Assembly (NCBI GenBank): GCA_027592745.1
Contig: JAQCLG010000024.1
Span: forward strand, 1-32,976
Reading direction: 5' to 3'
DNA length: 32,976 nucleotides
From: Pseudomonadota bacterium
Lineage (GTDB): Bacteria; Pseudomonadota; Alphaproteobacteria; SP197
A model generated the notes under the pieces. The model ran no database searches and was not told the DNA's origin. It was given only the letters and a program-made list of their open reading frames with translations. Every line of letters begins with the position of its first letter. Positions within the stretch are counted from its first letter, which is position 1. This document shows, one piece after another, positions 9,323-17,500 of the stretch. The translations under genes and the position numbers were made by a program.

Positions 9323-9703
9323 CTAGCGGGCGATGCGGGACTGCCAGAGGACGAGGAGCGGGACGACGACGAGTTCCAGGCCCAGGCCGGCCAGGTGTCC
9401 GGCCGAGGGTGTGCCGGCGACCAGCAGGGAGAACAGGCGGGCCAGCCCGCCGGCGACGACGAGGGCGGCGAGCAGGCGGAAGCGGGCGGTCTTGCGGGCG
9501 ATGCCGGGGACGGTGGTCCAGAAGGCCAGACCCAGGGCGAGGAAGAGGCCCGAGAGGTAACGCAGGTGGCTGTCGAGATCGACCGCCGGGACAGTCTCCG
9601 GGGCGAAGGCCGCAGGCCCGAGCAGCACGCCGGAAGCGCCTGCCGTCACCGGCACCAGAGCCAGCAGCGCGACGGCGACCTGCAGGGCGCGGGTGCTGCC
9701 CAG
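9323..9703 (-). CDS. DUF4345-family small membrane protein
   Basis: This hydrophobic protein of about 110-126 aa has four likely membrane helices. It shows the DUF4345 pattern: 'DSHLRYLSGLFLALGLAFW', 'RLLAALVVAGGLARLFSL' and a final 'LELVVVPLLVLWQSR'. Function is unknown in the family. The first standard start is GTG at 9655, but that cuts into the first helix. The frame stays open upstream through 'LQVAVALLALVPV' to a CTG at 9703, which is 2 bp past the acyl-CoA dehydrogenase stop. A non-standard or coupled start is therefore plausible, and the N terminus is uncertain. Confidence 0.7.
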   Translation of the reverse strand: MGSTRALQVAVALLALVPVTAGASGVLLGPAAFAPETVPAVDLDSHLRYLSGLFLALGLAFWTTVPGIARKTARFRLLAALVVAGGLARLFSLLVAGTPSAGHLAGLGLELVVVPLLVLWQSRIAR

Positions 9704-9704
9704 C

Positions 9705-10865
9705 CTAGGACTCGTAGGGGCGCAGGAGGGAGCGCGAGATGATGTGGCGCTGGATCTCGCTGGTGCCGTCCCAGATGCGCTCGACGCGGGCGTCGCGCCA
9801 GAAGCGCTCGATCGGCAGTTCCTTCATCAGGCCCATGCCGCCGAAGATCTGGACGGCGTTGTCGGTGACGCGCCCGAGCATCTCGGTGGCAAAGACCTTG
9901 GCCATGGCGAAGTCCTGGTCCTGGGCCTGGCCGCGGGTCTCCTTGTCGGCGGCGCGCAGGCAGAGCAGCGTGGCAGCCTCGATCTCGACCGCCATGTCGG
10001 CAAGCTTGAACGAGGTGCCCTGGAACTTGCTGATCGCCTGGCCGAACTGCTTGCGGCTGGCGGCCCATTCGGTCGCCAGCTCCAGCACGCGCCGGGCGCG
10101 CCCGATGCACTGGGCGGCGACCGTGAGACGCGTGGCACCGAGCCAAGTGTTGGCGACGTCGAACCCCTTGTGCTCGATCCCCAGGATCTGGCGTTCGTGG
10201 ATGCGGCAGTCGGTGAAGACCAGTTCGCAGTGGTGGTAGCCGCGGTGGCTGACGCTCTCGGGGCCCATGCGGACCTCGAACCCCGGCGTGCCCATGTCGA
10301 CGAGGAAGCTGGTGATCAGCTTCCGGGGACCGCGCGGCGTCTCCTCCTCGCCCGAGGCGGCAAAGACGATGGCGAAGTCGGCGACGTCGGCATAACTGAT
10401 GAAATGTTTGGTGCCGTTGAGCACGTAGTGGTCGCCGTCGCGCACGGCCCTGGTCTTCATCGAGCGCAGGTCGGAACCCGCGCCGGGTTCGGTCATCGCC
10501 AGGCACTCGACGCGTTCGCCGCGGATCGCGGGCAGCAGGTAGGTTTCGGCCTGCTCGGGCGTGCAGGCGCGCAGGATGTTGCTGGGGCGGGCGACGGCGT
10601 ATTGCAGGGCAAAGCTGGTCTTGCCGAGTTCGATCTCCATCAGCGTCATGGCCATGGCATCGAGCCCGCCGCCGCCCAGTTCCTCGGGCATGTTGGCGGC
10701 GTAGAGCCCGGTGGCGATGGCGCGCTCGTGGATCTGCGCGATCAGTTCGGGGCGCACCGCATTGGCCTTCTCGACCTCGTCCTCGTAGGGCACGAGTTCC
10801 TCGTCGACGAAACGGCGCACCGTCTCGACGATCATCGACTGTTCTTCGGAGAGGGCGAAATCCAT
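9705..10865 (-). CDS. Acyl-CoA dehydrogenase
   Basis: This 386-aa FAD enzyme oxidises acyl-CoA thioesters to trans-2-enoyl-CoA. Signature blocks are '[18 protein letters not shown]' (FAD and substrate binding), '[14 protein letters not shown]', '[14 protein letters not shown]' and '[20 protein letters not shown]'. The position of the usual catalytic glutamate in the medium-chain enzyme (YEGT) is occupied by Asp in '[14 protein letters not shown]', a conservative but notable change. The start at 10865 (MDFALSEEQ) is the standard one; the open frame continues to 11039 without homology. It is divergent from uvrB and precedes the DUF4345 gene. The nearby CaiD-like hydratase suggests a shared acyl-CoA route (inference). 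Confidence 0.93.
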   Translation of the reverse strand: MDFALSEEQSMIVETVRRFVDEELVPYEDEVEKANAVRPELIAQIHERAIATGLYAANMPEELGGGGLDAMAMTLMEIELGKTSFALQYAVARPSNILRACTPEQAETYLLPAIRGERVECLAMTEPGAGSDLRSMKTRAVRDGDHYVLNGTKHFISYADVADFAIVFAASGEEETPRGPRKLITSFLVDMGTPGFEVRMGPESVSHRGYHHCELVFTDCRIHERQILGIEHKGFDVANTWLGATRLTVAAQCIGRARRVLELATEWAASRKQFGQAISKFQGTSFKLADMAVEIEAATLLCLRAADKETRGQAQDQDFAMAKVFATEMLGRVTDNAVQIFGGMGLMKELPIERFWRDARVERIWDGTSEIQRHIISRSLLRPYES

Positions 10866-11042
10866 GGGACGCACCGGGGCTGGGAGTGGGTCGCGGCGGG
10901 CGCCTTGTAACGCAGGCAGGGGGTCGGGGGGAAGGCGGACCGGACCGGAGCCATGCCGTGGCCTCGCGCCCGGGCGCCTTCGCGGAAGGTGACATGCGGG
11001 AGGGAAGCTCTCGTCGCCGCTGGCGAACGAACCCGGCACACC

Positions 11043-11050
11043 CTACATTG
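11043..11050 (+). promoter_or_regulatory. Candidate -10 element directly before uvrB (leaderless start)
   Basis: CTACATTG lies with TACATT ending 7 nt before the uvrB ATG at 11057. If TACATT is the -10 box, transcription would begin at or next to the ATG, and no Shine-Dalgarno sequence is present. A 3/6 match to a -35 box (TGGCGA) lies 17 bp upstream. Confidence 0.4.
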
Positions 11051-11056
11051 ACGGGC

Positions 11057-13156
11057 ATGACCCTCGCCCAGCTCCGCCGCAACGATCCCTTCGCGCCGAT
11101 CACGCCGTCGCCGTTCAACCTGGTGTCGGAATACCAGCCCGCGGGCGACCAGCCGGCGGCGATCGAGGCGTTGTGCGAGGGGTTGGTGGCGGGCGAGCGC
11201 GACCAGGTGCTGCTGGGCGTCACGGGTTCGGGCAAGACCTTCACCATGGCCCAGATCATCCAGAAGCTGGGCCGGCCGGCGCTGGTGCTGGCGCCCAACA
11301 AGACGCTGGCGGCGCAGCTCTACGGCGAGTTCAGGAGCTTCTTCCCCGACAATGCGGTGGAGTATTTCGTCAGCTACTACGACTACTACCAGCCCGAGGC
11401 CTACGTCGCGCGCACCGACACCTACATCGAGAAGGAATCAAGCCGCAACGAGCAGATCGACCGCATGCGCCATTCGGCGACGCGGGCGATCCTGGAGCGC
11501 GACGACTGCATCATCGTCGCCAGCGTCTCCTGCATCTACGGCATCGGCGACGTCGAGAGCTACTCGGCGATGACGACGCGCGTCGAACCGGGCATGACGC
11601 TGGAGCGCGACGACCTGGTGCGCCGCCTGGTGGAGCTGCAGTACCGGCGCAACGACACCAACTTCCAGCGCGGCGCCTTCCGCGTGCGCGGCGACTCGAT
11701 CGAGATCTTCCCCAGTCATCTGGAGGACCGCGCCTGGCGCATCGCGCTGTTCGGCGACGAGGTCGAGGAGATCGTCGAGTTCGACCCGCTGACCGGCGAG
11801 CGCATCGCGACCGAGAAGGTCGTCACGCTCTACGCCAACAGCCATCACATCGTGCCCAAGCCGACGCTCGACCAGGCGATCAAGTCGATCAAGGCCGAGC
11901 TCAAGGTGCGCCTGGCGCAGTTCCACGAGAACGGCCGTTACCTGGAGGCCGAACGCCTGGAGCAGCGCACGACCTTCGACATCGAGATGCTGCAGGCGAC
12001 CGGCATGTGCGCGGGCATCGAGAACTACTCGCGCTTCCTGACCGGGCGCCAGCCGGGCGAGCCACCGCCGACGCTGATGGAATACCTGCCCGACCATGCC
12101 CTGCTGTTTGCCGACGAGAGCCATGTCTCGGTCCCCCAGATCGGCGGCATGTTCAAGGGCGACTTCAACCGCAAGTCGACGCTGGCCGAGTTCGGCTTCC
12201 GCCTGCCAAGCTGCATCGACAACCGGCCGCTGAAGTTCGAGGAATGGGACGCCATGCGGCCCCAGTCGATCTTCGTCTCGGCGACACCCGGCAAGTGGGA
12301 GATGGAAAGGACCGGCGGCGTCTTCGTCGAGCAGGTCATCCGCCCGACCGGCCTGATCGACCCGCCCTGCATCGTGCGTCCCGCCACCAGCCAGGTCGAC
12401 GACCTGATCGCCGAGGCCAAGGACGTCGCGGCCCGCGGCTACCGCACGCTGGTGACGACCCTGACCAAGCGCATGGCCGAGGCGCTGACCGAATACCTGA
12501 CCGAGGCCGGGCTGAAGGTGCGTTACCTGCATTCCGACATCGACACCCTGGAGCGCATCGAGATCATCCGCGACCTGCGGCTGGGGATCTTCGACGTGCT
12601 GATCGGCATCAACCTGCTGCGCGAGGGCCTCGACATTCCCGAGTGCGCCCTGGTCGCGATCCTGGACGCCGACAAGGAAGGGTTCCTGAGGAGCGAGACC
12701 TCGCTGATCCAGACCATCGGGCGCGCCGCGCGCAACGTCGACGGCCGCGTCATCCTCTATGCCGACCACATGACGGAATCGCTCGAAAACGCGATGGCCG
12801 AGACCGACCGGCGCCGCGAACGGCAGACCGCCTACAACACCGAACACGGCATCACCCCGGAATCGATCCGCCGCGGCGTCAGCGATTCCATGCAGAGTCC
12901 CTACGAGGCCGACTACGTCACCTTCGACCTCGGCATCGCCGGCGAGGCCGACGGCCGCACCCTGGCCGAACGCATCACCGACCTCGAGAAGCGCATGAAA
13001 AATGCCGCCGCCGACCTGGAGTTCGAGGAAGCCGCGCTTTTGCGCGACGAGATCCGGAGGCTGGAAAACGCCGAACTGGGCGTGCGCGAACATCCCCAGA
13101 AGGCCGCCATGGAACGCAGCACCCGCCGCAAGGTGAAGAAGCGCAAGGGACCTTGA
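11057..13156 (+). CDS. uvrB: UvrABC excinuclease subunit B
   Basis: This 699-aa helicase-like subunit of nucleotide excision repair holds damaged DNA for UvrC incision. Walker A GVTGSGKT is at residues 54-61. The beta-hairpin region '[18 protein letters not shown]' and the DEAD-like '[13 protein letters not shown]' follow. Helicase motifs V-VI are present ('[10 protein letters not shown]', 'QTIGRAARN'). The C-terminal UVR motif that binds UvrC is present ('[19 protein letters not shown]'). The ATG at 11057 is chosen because the family N terminus starts there ('[17 protein letters not shown]' follows at about residue 20). The UvrC gene is also in this window (30230). Confidence 0.98.
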   Translation: MTLAQLRRNDPFAPITPSPFNLVSEYQPAGDQPAAIEALCEGLVAGERDQVLLGVTGSGKTFTMAQIIQKLGRPALVLAPNKTLAAQLYGEFRSFFPDNAVEYFVSYYDYYQPEAYVARTDTYIEKESSRNEQIDRMRHSATRAILERDDCIIVASVSCIYGIGDVESYSAMTTRVEPGMTLERDDLVRRLVELQYRRNDTNFQRGAFRVRGDSIEIFPSHLEDRAWRIALFGDEVEEIVEFDPLTGERIATEKVVTLYANSHHIVPKPTLDQAIKSIKAELKVRLAQFHENGRYLEAERLEQRTTFDIEMLQATGMCAGIENYSRFLTGRQPGEPPPTLMEYLPDHALLFADESHVSVPQIGGMFKGDFNRKSTLAEFGFRLPSCIDNRPLKFEEWDAMRPQSIFVSATPGKWEMERTGGVFVEQVIRPTGLIDPPCIVRPATSQVDDLIAEAKDVAARGYRTLVTTLTKRMAEALTEYLTEAGLKVRYLHSDIDTLERIEIIRDLRLGIFDVLIGINLLREGLDIPECALVAILDADKEGFLRSETSLIQTIGRAARNVDGRVILYADHMTESLENAMAETDRRRERQTAYNTEHGITPESIRRGVSDSMQSPYEADYVTFDLGIAGEADGRTLAERITDLEKRMKNAAADLEFEEAALLRDEIRRLENAELGVREHPQKAAMERSTRRKVKKRKGP

Positions 13157-13223
13157 GGCCTGCGGCCCGAGACAGTGCCGCAAGGGCCGGTGTTCGCGAC
13201 AGCAAGAGTGCTCTATTCTTTCT

Positions 13224-13314
13224 CCTCATCCCCGCGCACGCGGGGATCCAGGGTTGCCGCCTCCCGCGCCGGTTGCGCGCGCCGCCCTGGATCCCTGCTT
13301 TCGCAGGGATGAGG
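13224..13314. repeat. Dispersed palindromic repeat, copy B
   Basis: This second copy of the element at 9200-9290 has left arm 'cctcatccccgcgcacgcgg' and 'ggatccaggg', and right arm 'ccctggatccctg' with 'cgcagggatgagg'. The arms can form a long cruciform or mRNA hairpin. It lies between uvrB and the decarboxylase gene. Confidence 0.75.
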
Positions 13315-13359
13315 GGGTGTGGGAGAGGCCGCGCCCCGTCTTGTCGGGGGATCGCAGCC

Positions 13360-15012
13360 ATGTCCGAAAGCACCGTCGCCACCTATCTGCTCACGCGCCT
13401 CAAGCAGGCGGGGCTGAAACATGCGTTCGGGGTGCCGGGCGATTATGTGCTGACGTTCATGGACCGGCTGATAGCCAGCGGCATCGCCTTCGAGGGCACC
13501 TGCAACGAACTCAACGCCGGCTACGCCGCCGACGCCTACGCGCGGATCAACGGCATCGGCTGCGTCTGCGTCACCTGGGGCGTGGGCGGGTTCAGTGCGA
13601 TGAACGCGGTGGCGGGCGCCTATGCCGAGCAGGTGCCGCTGGTCGTGCTGGTCGGCGGGCCGCGCACGACGCAGCGGCGTTCGTCCATGCTGCTGCACCA
13701 CGGCGTCGGCGATTTCTCGACGATGCTGGAGGCCTACAAACACGTCACGGTGGCCACGGCCCTGCTCGACGATGCCGAACATGCGGGCGAGAAGATCGAC
13801 CGGGTGCTGGCGCGCTGCCTCTCCGAAAAACGTCCGGTGATGATCGAGATCCCGGCCGACATGGTCGACCGGGCCTGCGCCGTACCCGGCCCCTTCGCCG
13901 CGCCGGACCGCCCAGCGAGCGATCCCGACGCGCTGGCCGAGGGGCTCGACGAGGTCATGGCCCTGCTCGCCCAGGCGCGGCGCCCGGCGATCCTGTGCGG
14001 AGTGGAATTGCACCGCTACGGCCTGATGGACGACCTGCTGGCGCTGGTCGAGGCGAGCGGCCTGCCGGTGGCGACCAACCTGCTGGGCAAGACGGTGATC
14101 AGCGAACACCACCCCCAGGCCGTGGGCGTCTACGAGGGGGCGAGTTCGCGCGCGCAGGTCCGCGAGATCGTCGAGAACGCCGACGTGCTGCTCTGCCTGG
14201 GCGCCTGGGTCACCGACATGAACCTGGGCTTCTACTCCGCGGGCCTGGACGGGCGCCGCATGATTCTCGCCAATTCCGGGCGCCTGAAGATCAGCCAGCA
14301 TGTCTACGAGCAGGTCTGGATCGGCGACGTGGTGGCGGGCCTTGCCGCGCGGATGCCGAAGGCCGGGCTGGCCCATGCGCCGTTCGAGAGCGTCAGCGCC
14401 CTGCTCGACACCGGGTTCACCGCGCAACCGGGCAAGGCGCTGACCGTCGACCGGGTGATGAAACGGGTCAACGCCATGGTCGGCGAGGACATCATGGTCA
14501 TCGCCGAGACCGGCGACTCGCTGTTTGCCGCGGCCGACCTGGTGATGCACCACGATGTGGGTTTCCTGGGCCAGGCCTTCTACCTGTCGATCGGCTACGC
14601 CCTGCCCGCCACGCTGGGGGCAAGCCTGGCCGATCCCGGCCGGCGGCCGCTGGCGCTGATCGGCGACGGCGCCTTCCAGATGACGGCGCAGGAACTCTCC
14701 TCGCTGTGCCGGCGCAGGAGCAACGTCATCATCCTGCTGATGAACAACGACGGCTACACCACCGAACGCGTCATCCACGAGGGGCCCTACAACGACATCC
14801 AGCGCTGGGACTACCACCGCCTGCCGGAGGTCTTCGGCGGCGGCTGGGGCGCGCGGGTGACGACCGAGGACGAGTTCGATGCCGCCCTGGAGCGGGCGCG
14901 GGGCGGCAACGAGGGGCCGGCGCTGATCGAACTGATGCTCGAGCGGCTCGACACCTCCGAGGCGCTCAAGCGCATCGGCGCCGCACTTTCGCCCGACAAG
15001 GCCCCATCCTGA
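13360..15012 (+). CDS. Thiamine-diphosphate 2-keto acid decarboxylase (pyruvate/indolepyruvate decarboxylase type)
   Basis: This 550-aa protein has the three-domain fold of the pyruvate decarboxylase group. The catalytic glutamate is in 'TCNELNAGYAADAYAR'. The paired histidines typical of PDC/IPDC lie in 'SSMLLHHGVGDFS'. The ThDP/Mg motif runs from 'LIGDGAFQMTAQELS' to 'LLMNNDGYTTERVIHEGPYN'. Acetolactate synthases lack this HH pair, so non-oxidative decarboxylation of pyruvate, indolepyruvate or phenylpyruvate is expected; the exact substrate is not determinable. The start at 13360 follows 'GTCGGGGGATCGCAGCC'. It is followed by the SDR gene after 46 bp. Confidence 0.88.
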   Translation: MSESTVATYLLTRLKQAGLKHAFGVPGDYVLTFMDRLIASGIAFEGTCNELNAGYAADAYARINGIGCVCVTWGVGGFSAMNAVAGAYAEQVPLVVLVGGPRTTQRRSSMLLHHGVGDFSTMLEAYKHVTVATALLDDAEHAGEKIDRVLARCLSEKRPVMIEIPADMVDRACAVPGPFAAPDRPASDPDALAEGLDEVMALLAQARRPAILCGVELHRYGLMDDLLALVEASGLPVATNLLGKTVISEHHPQAVGVYEGASSRAQVREIVENADVLLCLGAWVTDMNLGFYSAGLDGRRMILANSGRLKISQHVYEQVWIGDVVAGLAARMPKAGLAHAPFESVSALLDTGFTAQPGKALTVDRVMKRVNAMVGEDIMVIAETGDSLFAAADLVMHHDVGFLGQAFYLSIGYALPATLGASLADPGRRPLALIGDGAFQMTAQELSSLCRRRSNVIILLMNNDGYTTERVIHEGPYNDIQRWDYHRLPEVFGGGWGARVTTEDEFDAALERARGGNEGPALIELMLERLDTSEALKRIGAALSPDKAPS

Positions 15013-15058
15013 CAGGCTGCATGGACCCGGACGGGCCGAGCGCATAGATAGAGAGTCC

Positions 15059-15838
15059 ATGAACGCAGCCACGCCGACACCCGGCGCCGCCCTGGTGACC
15101 GGGGCCGGCCGCCGCCTGGGCCTTGCCATCGCCGACGGGCTGGCGGCAGGCGGCTGGGCCGTGGCCTATCACCACGGCCGTTCGGCCGAAGGCGCACAAG
15201 GCGCGGCCGAGGCGGTACGCAGGGCAGGCGGCACGGCCGCGGCGGTCCATGCCGACCTCGCCGATGCCGCGGAAGTCGAGACCCTGGTGCCGCGCGCGGC
15301 GCAGGCGCTGGGGCGCCCGCTGACCCTGCTGGTGCACAACGCCGCGGTGTTCGCCCGCGACAGCCTGGCCGACGCCACCCCGGCAAGCTGGGCGCACCAC
15401 ATGGCGGTCAACGTCACCGCGCCGGTGTTCCTGACCCAGGCCTTCGCGGCCCAGCTTCCGCAGGACGCGCAGGGCAACGTCATCGCCATCCTCGACCAGC
15501 GCGTCGTCAACCCGACGCCCCATTACATGAGCTACGCCGCGAGCAAGGCAGTGCTGTGGTCCCTGGTGCGGACCTGGGCGCTGGCCCTGGCACCGGCGAT
15601 CCGGGTCAACGCCATCGGCCCCGGCATGGCCCTGCCCGACCACGGCCAGGATGCCGAAGCCATGGCGCGCTGGACCCAGGCCTATCCGCTGGGCCGGGGC
15701 ACCGACCCCGGCGAGATCAATGCCGCGATCGGCTTCATCCTGCAGGCCCCGGCGATGACCGGGCAGATGATCGTGCTCGACGGCGGCCAGCACCTGGGCT
15801 GGTTGCACCCACAGGGAGGCTATCCGCACAAGCCATGA
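15059..15838 (+). CDS. SDR-family oxidoreductase, FolM/pteridine reductase-like
   Basis: This 259-aa short-chain dehydrogenase has the cofactor motif 'VTGAGRRLG'. That TGxxxRxG variant marks dihydromonapterin/pteridine reductases (FolM, PTR1) rather than the usual TGxxxGxG. 'LLVHNAAVF' corresponds to NNAS. The catalytic Tyr and Lys are in 'MSYAASKAVLW', preceded by 'AILDQRVVNPTP', typical of the FolM-like branch. The stop overlaps the folB start (ATGA), so the two are translationally coupled. This supports a role in pterin or folate metabolism such as tetrahydromonapterin or tetrahydrofolate formation. Function is inferred. Confidence 0.83.
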   Translation: MNAATPTPGAALVTGAGRRLGLAIADGLAAGGWAVAYHHGRSAEGAQGAAEAVRRAGGTAAAVHADLADAAEVETLVPRAAQALGRPLTLLVHNAAVFARDSLADATPASWAHHMAVNVTAPVFLTQAFAAQLPQDAQGNVIAILDQRVVNPTPHYMSYAASKAVLWSLVRTWALALAPAIRVNAIGPGMALPDHGQDAEAMARWTQAYPLGRGTDPGEINAAIGFILQAPAMTGQMIVLDGGQHLGWLHPQGGYPHKP

Positions 15839-16203
15839 GCGAAGTCGTAAGCGATACCGTGTTCGTCCGCGGCCTGCTGCTGGACGCCTCGATCGGCGTG
15901 CTCGAACACGAGCACCACGAGCGCCAGCCGCTGGTCGTCGACATCGAGCTGGAGGTCGAGACCGGCCCGCCGGTCGAGGGCGACCTCGCCTCGGTCTACG
16001 ACTACCGCGTGCCCGTGGCCCATGCCCGCGGCCTGGTCGAGGCCGGCCACATCGAGCTGGTCGAGAGTTTCGCCAACCGCCTGGCCGCCCTGTGCCTGAA
16101 CGACGCCAGCGTGCGTGCGGTGACGGTGCGGGTGGAAAAACCCGAGGCGATCCCCGGCGCCGAAGGTGCGGGCATCGAGATCACCCGCCGCCGCAGCTTC
16201 TGA
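15835..16203 (+). CDS. folB: Dihydroneopterin aldolase family protein
   Basis: This 122-aa protein matches the FolB fold, which cleaves dihydroneopterin to 6-hydroxymethyl-dihydropterin in folate synthesis. Family blocks are 'VFVRGLLLDASIGVLEHE', 'QPLVVDIELEVE', the active-site-bearing 'HIELVESFANRLAALCL' and 'VTVRVEKPEAIPGAEGAGIEI'. The ATG overlaps the SDR stop by 4 bp. Some paralogues act as pterin epimerases, but the pairing with a FolM-like reductase fits a pterin role either way. Confidence 0.9.
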   Translation: MSEVVSDTVFVRGLLLDASIGVLEHEHHERQPLVVDIELEVETGPPVEGDLASVYDYRVPVAHARGLVEAGHIELVESFANRLAALCLNDASVRAVTVRVEKPEAIPGAEGAGIEITRRRSF

Positions 16204-16577
16204 CCGGCGCGACTCGCAGCCGCCGCGGGCACCGCCCGGCGTCCGCCGGTGCCCCATTGTGACGCTTGGATGGCGTGAAACCCGCAGGATTCCGCGATGT
16301 CGACGGCGCACGGCCGGGCCAATTGTGCACAGCCGATTCACCCCCCATCGCCCGCACCCCTGTCAAGGCGGGTTTTGCAGAAGCGTCAGCGTGCCGTCAC
16401 ACAAGGCGGGAGATTAAAGACGTAATTTCAGTGGGTTGGGCGATCTGCCCAAAAAACAGGCAGAAGCGAAGGCCCGCGCGGCTTTCTGCGGACGCAGCCC
16501 CGAACCCGCAGGGTTGTCGACAGACTTGTCCACAGAAGTTGTTGGCAACCCGGCGTGCAAGCCACAGGCCCCCGCCC
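16204..16577. other. 374-bp gap between convergent genes with DnaA-box-like sites
   Basis: No convincing gene is seen between the folB stop and the minus-strand GntR stop. Contents are a GGGCACCG/CGGTGCCC hairpin (16227-16254) after folB, TTGTGCACA (16323-16331), a locally AT-richer segment around 16410-16460 with a TTGGGC/GCCCAA stem, and two tandem boxes TTGTCGACA (16514-16522) and TTGTCCACA (16526-16534). The last differs from the DnaA box TTATCCACA by one base. Short ORFs here have no recognisable protein. Confidence 0.4.
16227..16254 (+). terminator. Possible weak terminator hairpin after folB
   Basis: An 8-bp stem GGGCACCG/CGGTGCCC with a GC-rich loop lies 24 bp past the folB stop. There is no T-run, so intrinsic termination would be weak. 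It may be a 3'-end stabilising structure. Confidence 0.35.
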
Positions 16578-17318
16578 CTACACCACCGATAGCTGGTTCC
16601 TTGCCGCGATCAGGTGGTCGCGCACCAGGTCGACCGCCGTGTCGGCGTCGCGGGCGCGCAGGGCGTCGTAGATGGCGCGGTGCTGCAGGTTGTAGGCGGC
16701 GATCGACTCGGGCGTGAGCACCTTGTCCTTCATGGAGTTCCACTGGCGGTGGCCGCGGACGTGGTTGATCTGGCGGTAGATCGAGATCAGCAGCGGGTTG
16801 CGGGTGGCTTCCGCGATGGTCTGGTGGAAGGTGCGGTCCCACTTGGTGAAGGCCTCGGCGTTGATGCCGATGTCGGAGAGGGCGCCGAGCGCCTCCTCGA
16901 TGCGTTCGAGATCGCGCAGGGTGGCGTGCAGGGTGGCGAGGCGGACCATGTGGGGCTCGACCGCGAGGCGGACCTCGACCAGTTCCAGCGGGCTGGTGAT
17001 CTCGGCGACGTCCTCCTCGGCCTCCTCGGGGCGGAAGGTGACGAAGGTGCCCGAACCGACCCGGCGGCTGACCAGCTTGCCGTTTTCCAGGATGCGCAGC
17101 GCCTCGCGCACGGTGGTGCGCGAGCTGGAAAGCGCCATGGCGAGCTGGCGCTCGGCCGGCAGGCGCTCGCCGTTGACGTAGACGCCATCGTGGATCGCCT
17201 GGCGCAACTGCGTCGCGATCGCCGCGGCGCTGCGGGCACCGGGCAAGGGCAGGTTGCGCAGCGCCTCGACACCGATACTCGCCCCCGCCGATCTGCTGGC
17301 CGCGCTTTCGCTTGACAT
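16578..17318 (-). CDS. FadR-type GntR transcriptional regulator (FCD domain)
   Basis: This 246-aa protein has an N-terminal GntR winged helix at about residues 30-95 ('GERLPAERQLAMALSSSRTT', 'VREALRILENGKLV', 'RRVGSGTFV'). A C-terminal FCD all-helical ligand domain follows. Metal-site residues appear as Asp161 and His165 in 'DRTFHQTI', His213 in 'QHRAIYDAL' and His235 in 'DHLIAA'. FCD domains typically bind carboxylates. The ATG at 17318 is preferred over 17393 because the extension lacks homology. It is divergent from the FAD oxidoreductase gene, with inverted TTGG/CCAA sites in between, so it is the likely repressor or activator of that cluster. Confidence 0.92.
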   Translation of the reverse strand: MSSESAASRSAGASIGVEALRNLPLPGARSAAAIATQLRQAIHDGVYVNGERLPAERQLAMALSSSRTTVREALRILENGKLVSRRVGSGTFVTFRPEEAEEDVAEITSPLELVEVRLAVEPHMVRLATLHATLRDLERIEEALGALSDIGINAEAFTKWDRTFHQTIAEATRNPLLISIYRQINHVRGHRQWNSMKDKVLTPESIAAYNLQHRAIYDALRARDADTAVDLVRDHLIAARNQLSVV

Positions 17319-17346
17319 AATTTTCCGGCGGGATTTAGCTACCCGC

Positions 17347-17395
17347 AATTGGTTCGATTGGGCCACAATTGGCTCAGCACATGGTTGGACCAAAC
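17347..17395. promoter_or_regulatory. Candidate GntR operators in the divergent promoter
   Basis: The 182-bp divergent gap holds TTGGACCAA (17385-17393, perfect palindrome around a central A). A cluster at 17347-17372 contains CAATTGGTT, ATTGGGCCACAAT and AATTGG. ACCAAT recurs at 17445-17450. FadR-subfamily operators commonly follow a TNGTNNNACNA or TTGG-n-CCAA plan (family knowledge). Binding by the adjacent regulator is inferred. Confidence 0.5.
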
Positions 17396-17500
17396 GGCCC
17401 CGGCGTCAAGCTCAGCTTGCGTGCGGGGCCATCCGGCCTGCCAAACCAATCATCGATCAGCCGCGACTCGGATCCGGCTTCTGGAGGAACACGAGAGACC

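Noticed and set aside
10866-11056. LexA-regulated SOS promoter for uvrB
   Set aside because: No GTTC-N7-GTTC or related pair was found. GAACGAAC at 11024-11031 has no 7-nt spacer.
16323-16534. Chromosomal oriC
   Set aside because: Only three imperfect DnaA-like boxes are present, with no dnaA, hemE, parAB or other usual origin neighbours. Kept only as a low-interest observation.
16266-16592. A 108-codon plus-strand ORF after folB
   Set aside because: It lacks a ribosome site and recognisable protein features and runs into the antisense of the GntR gene end.
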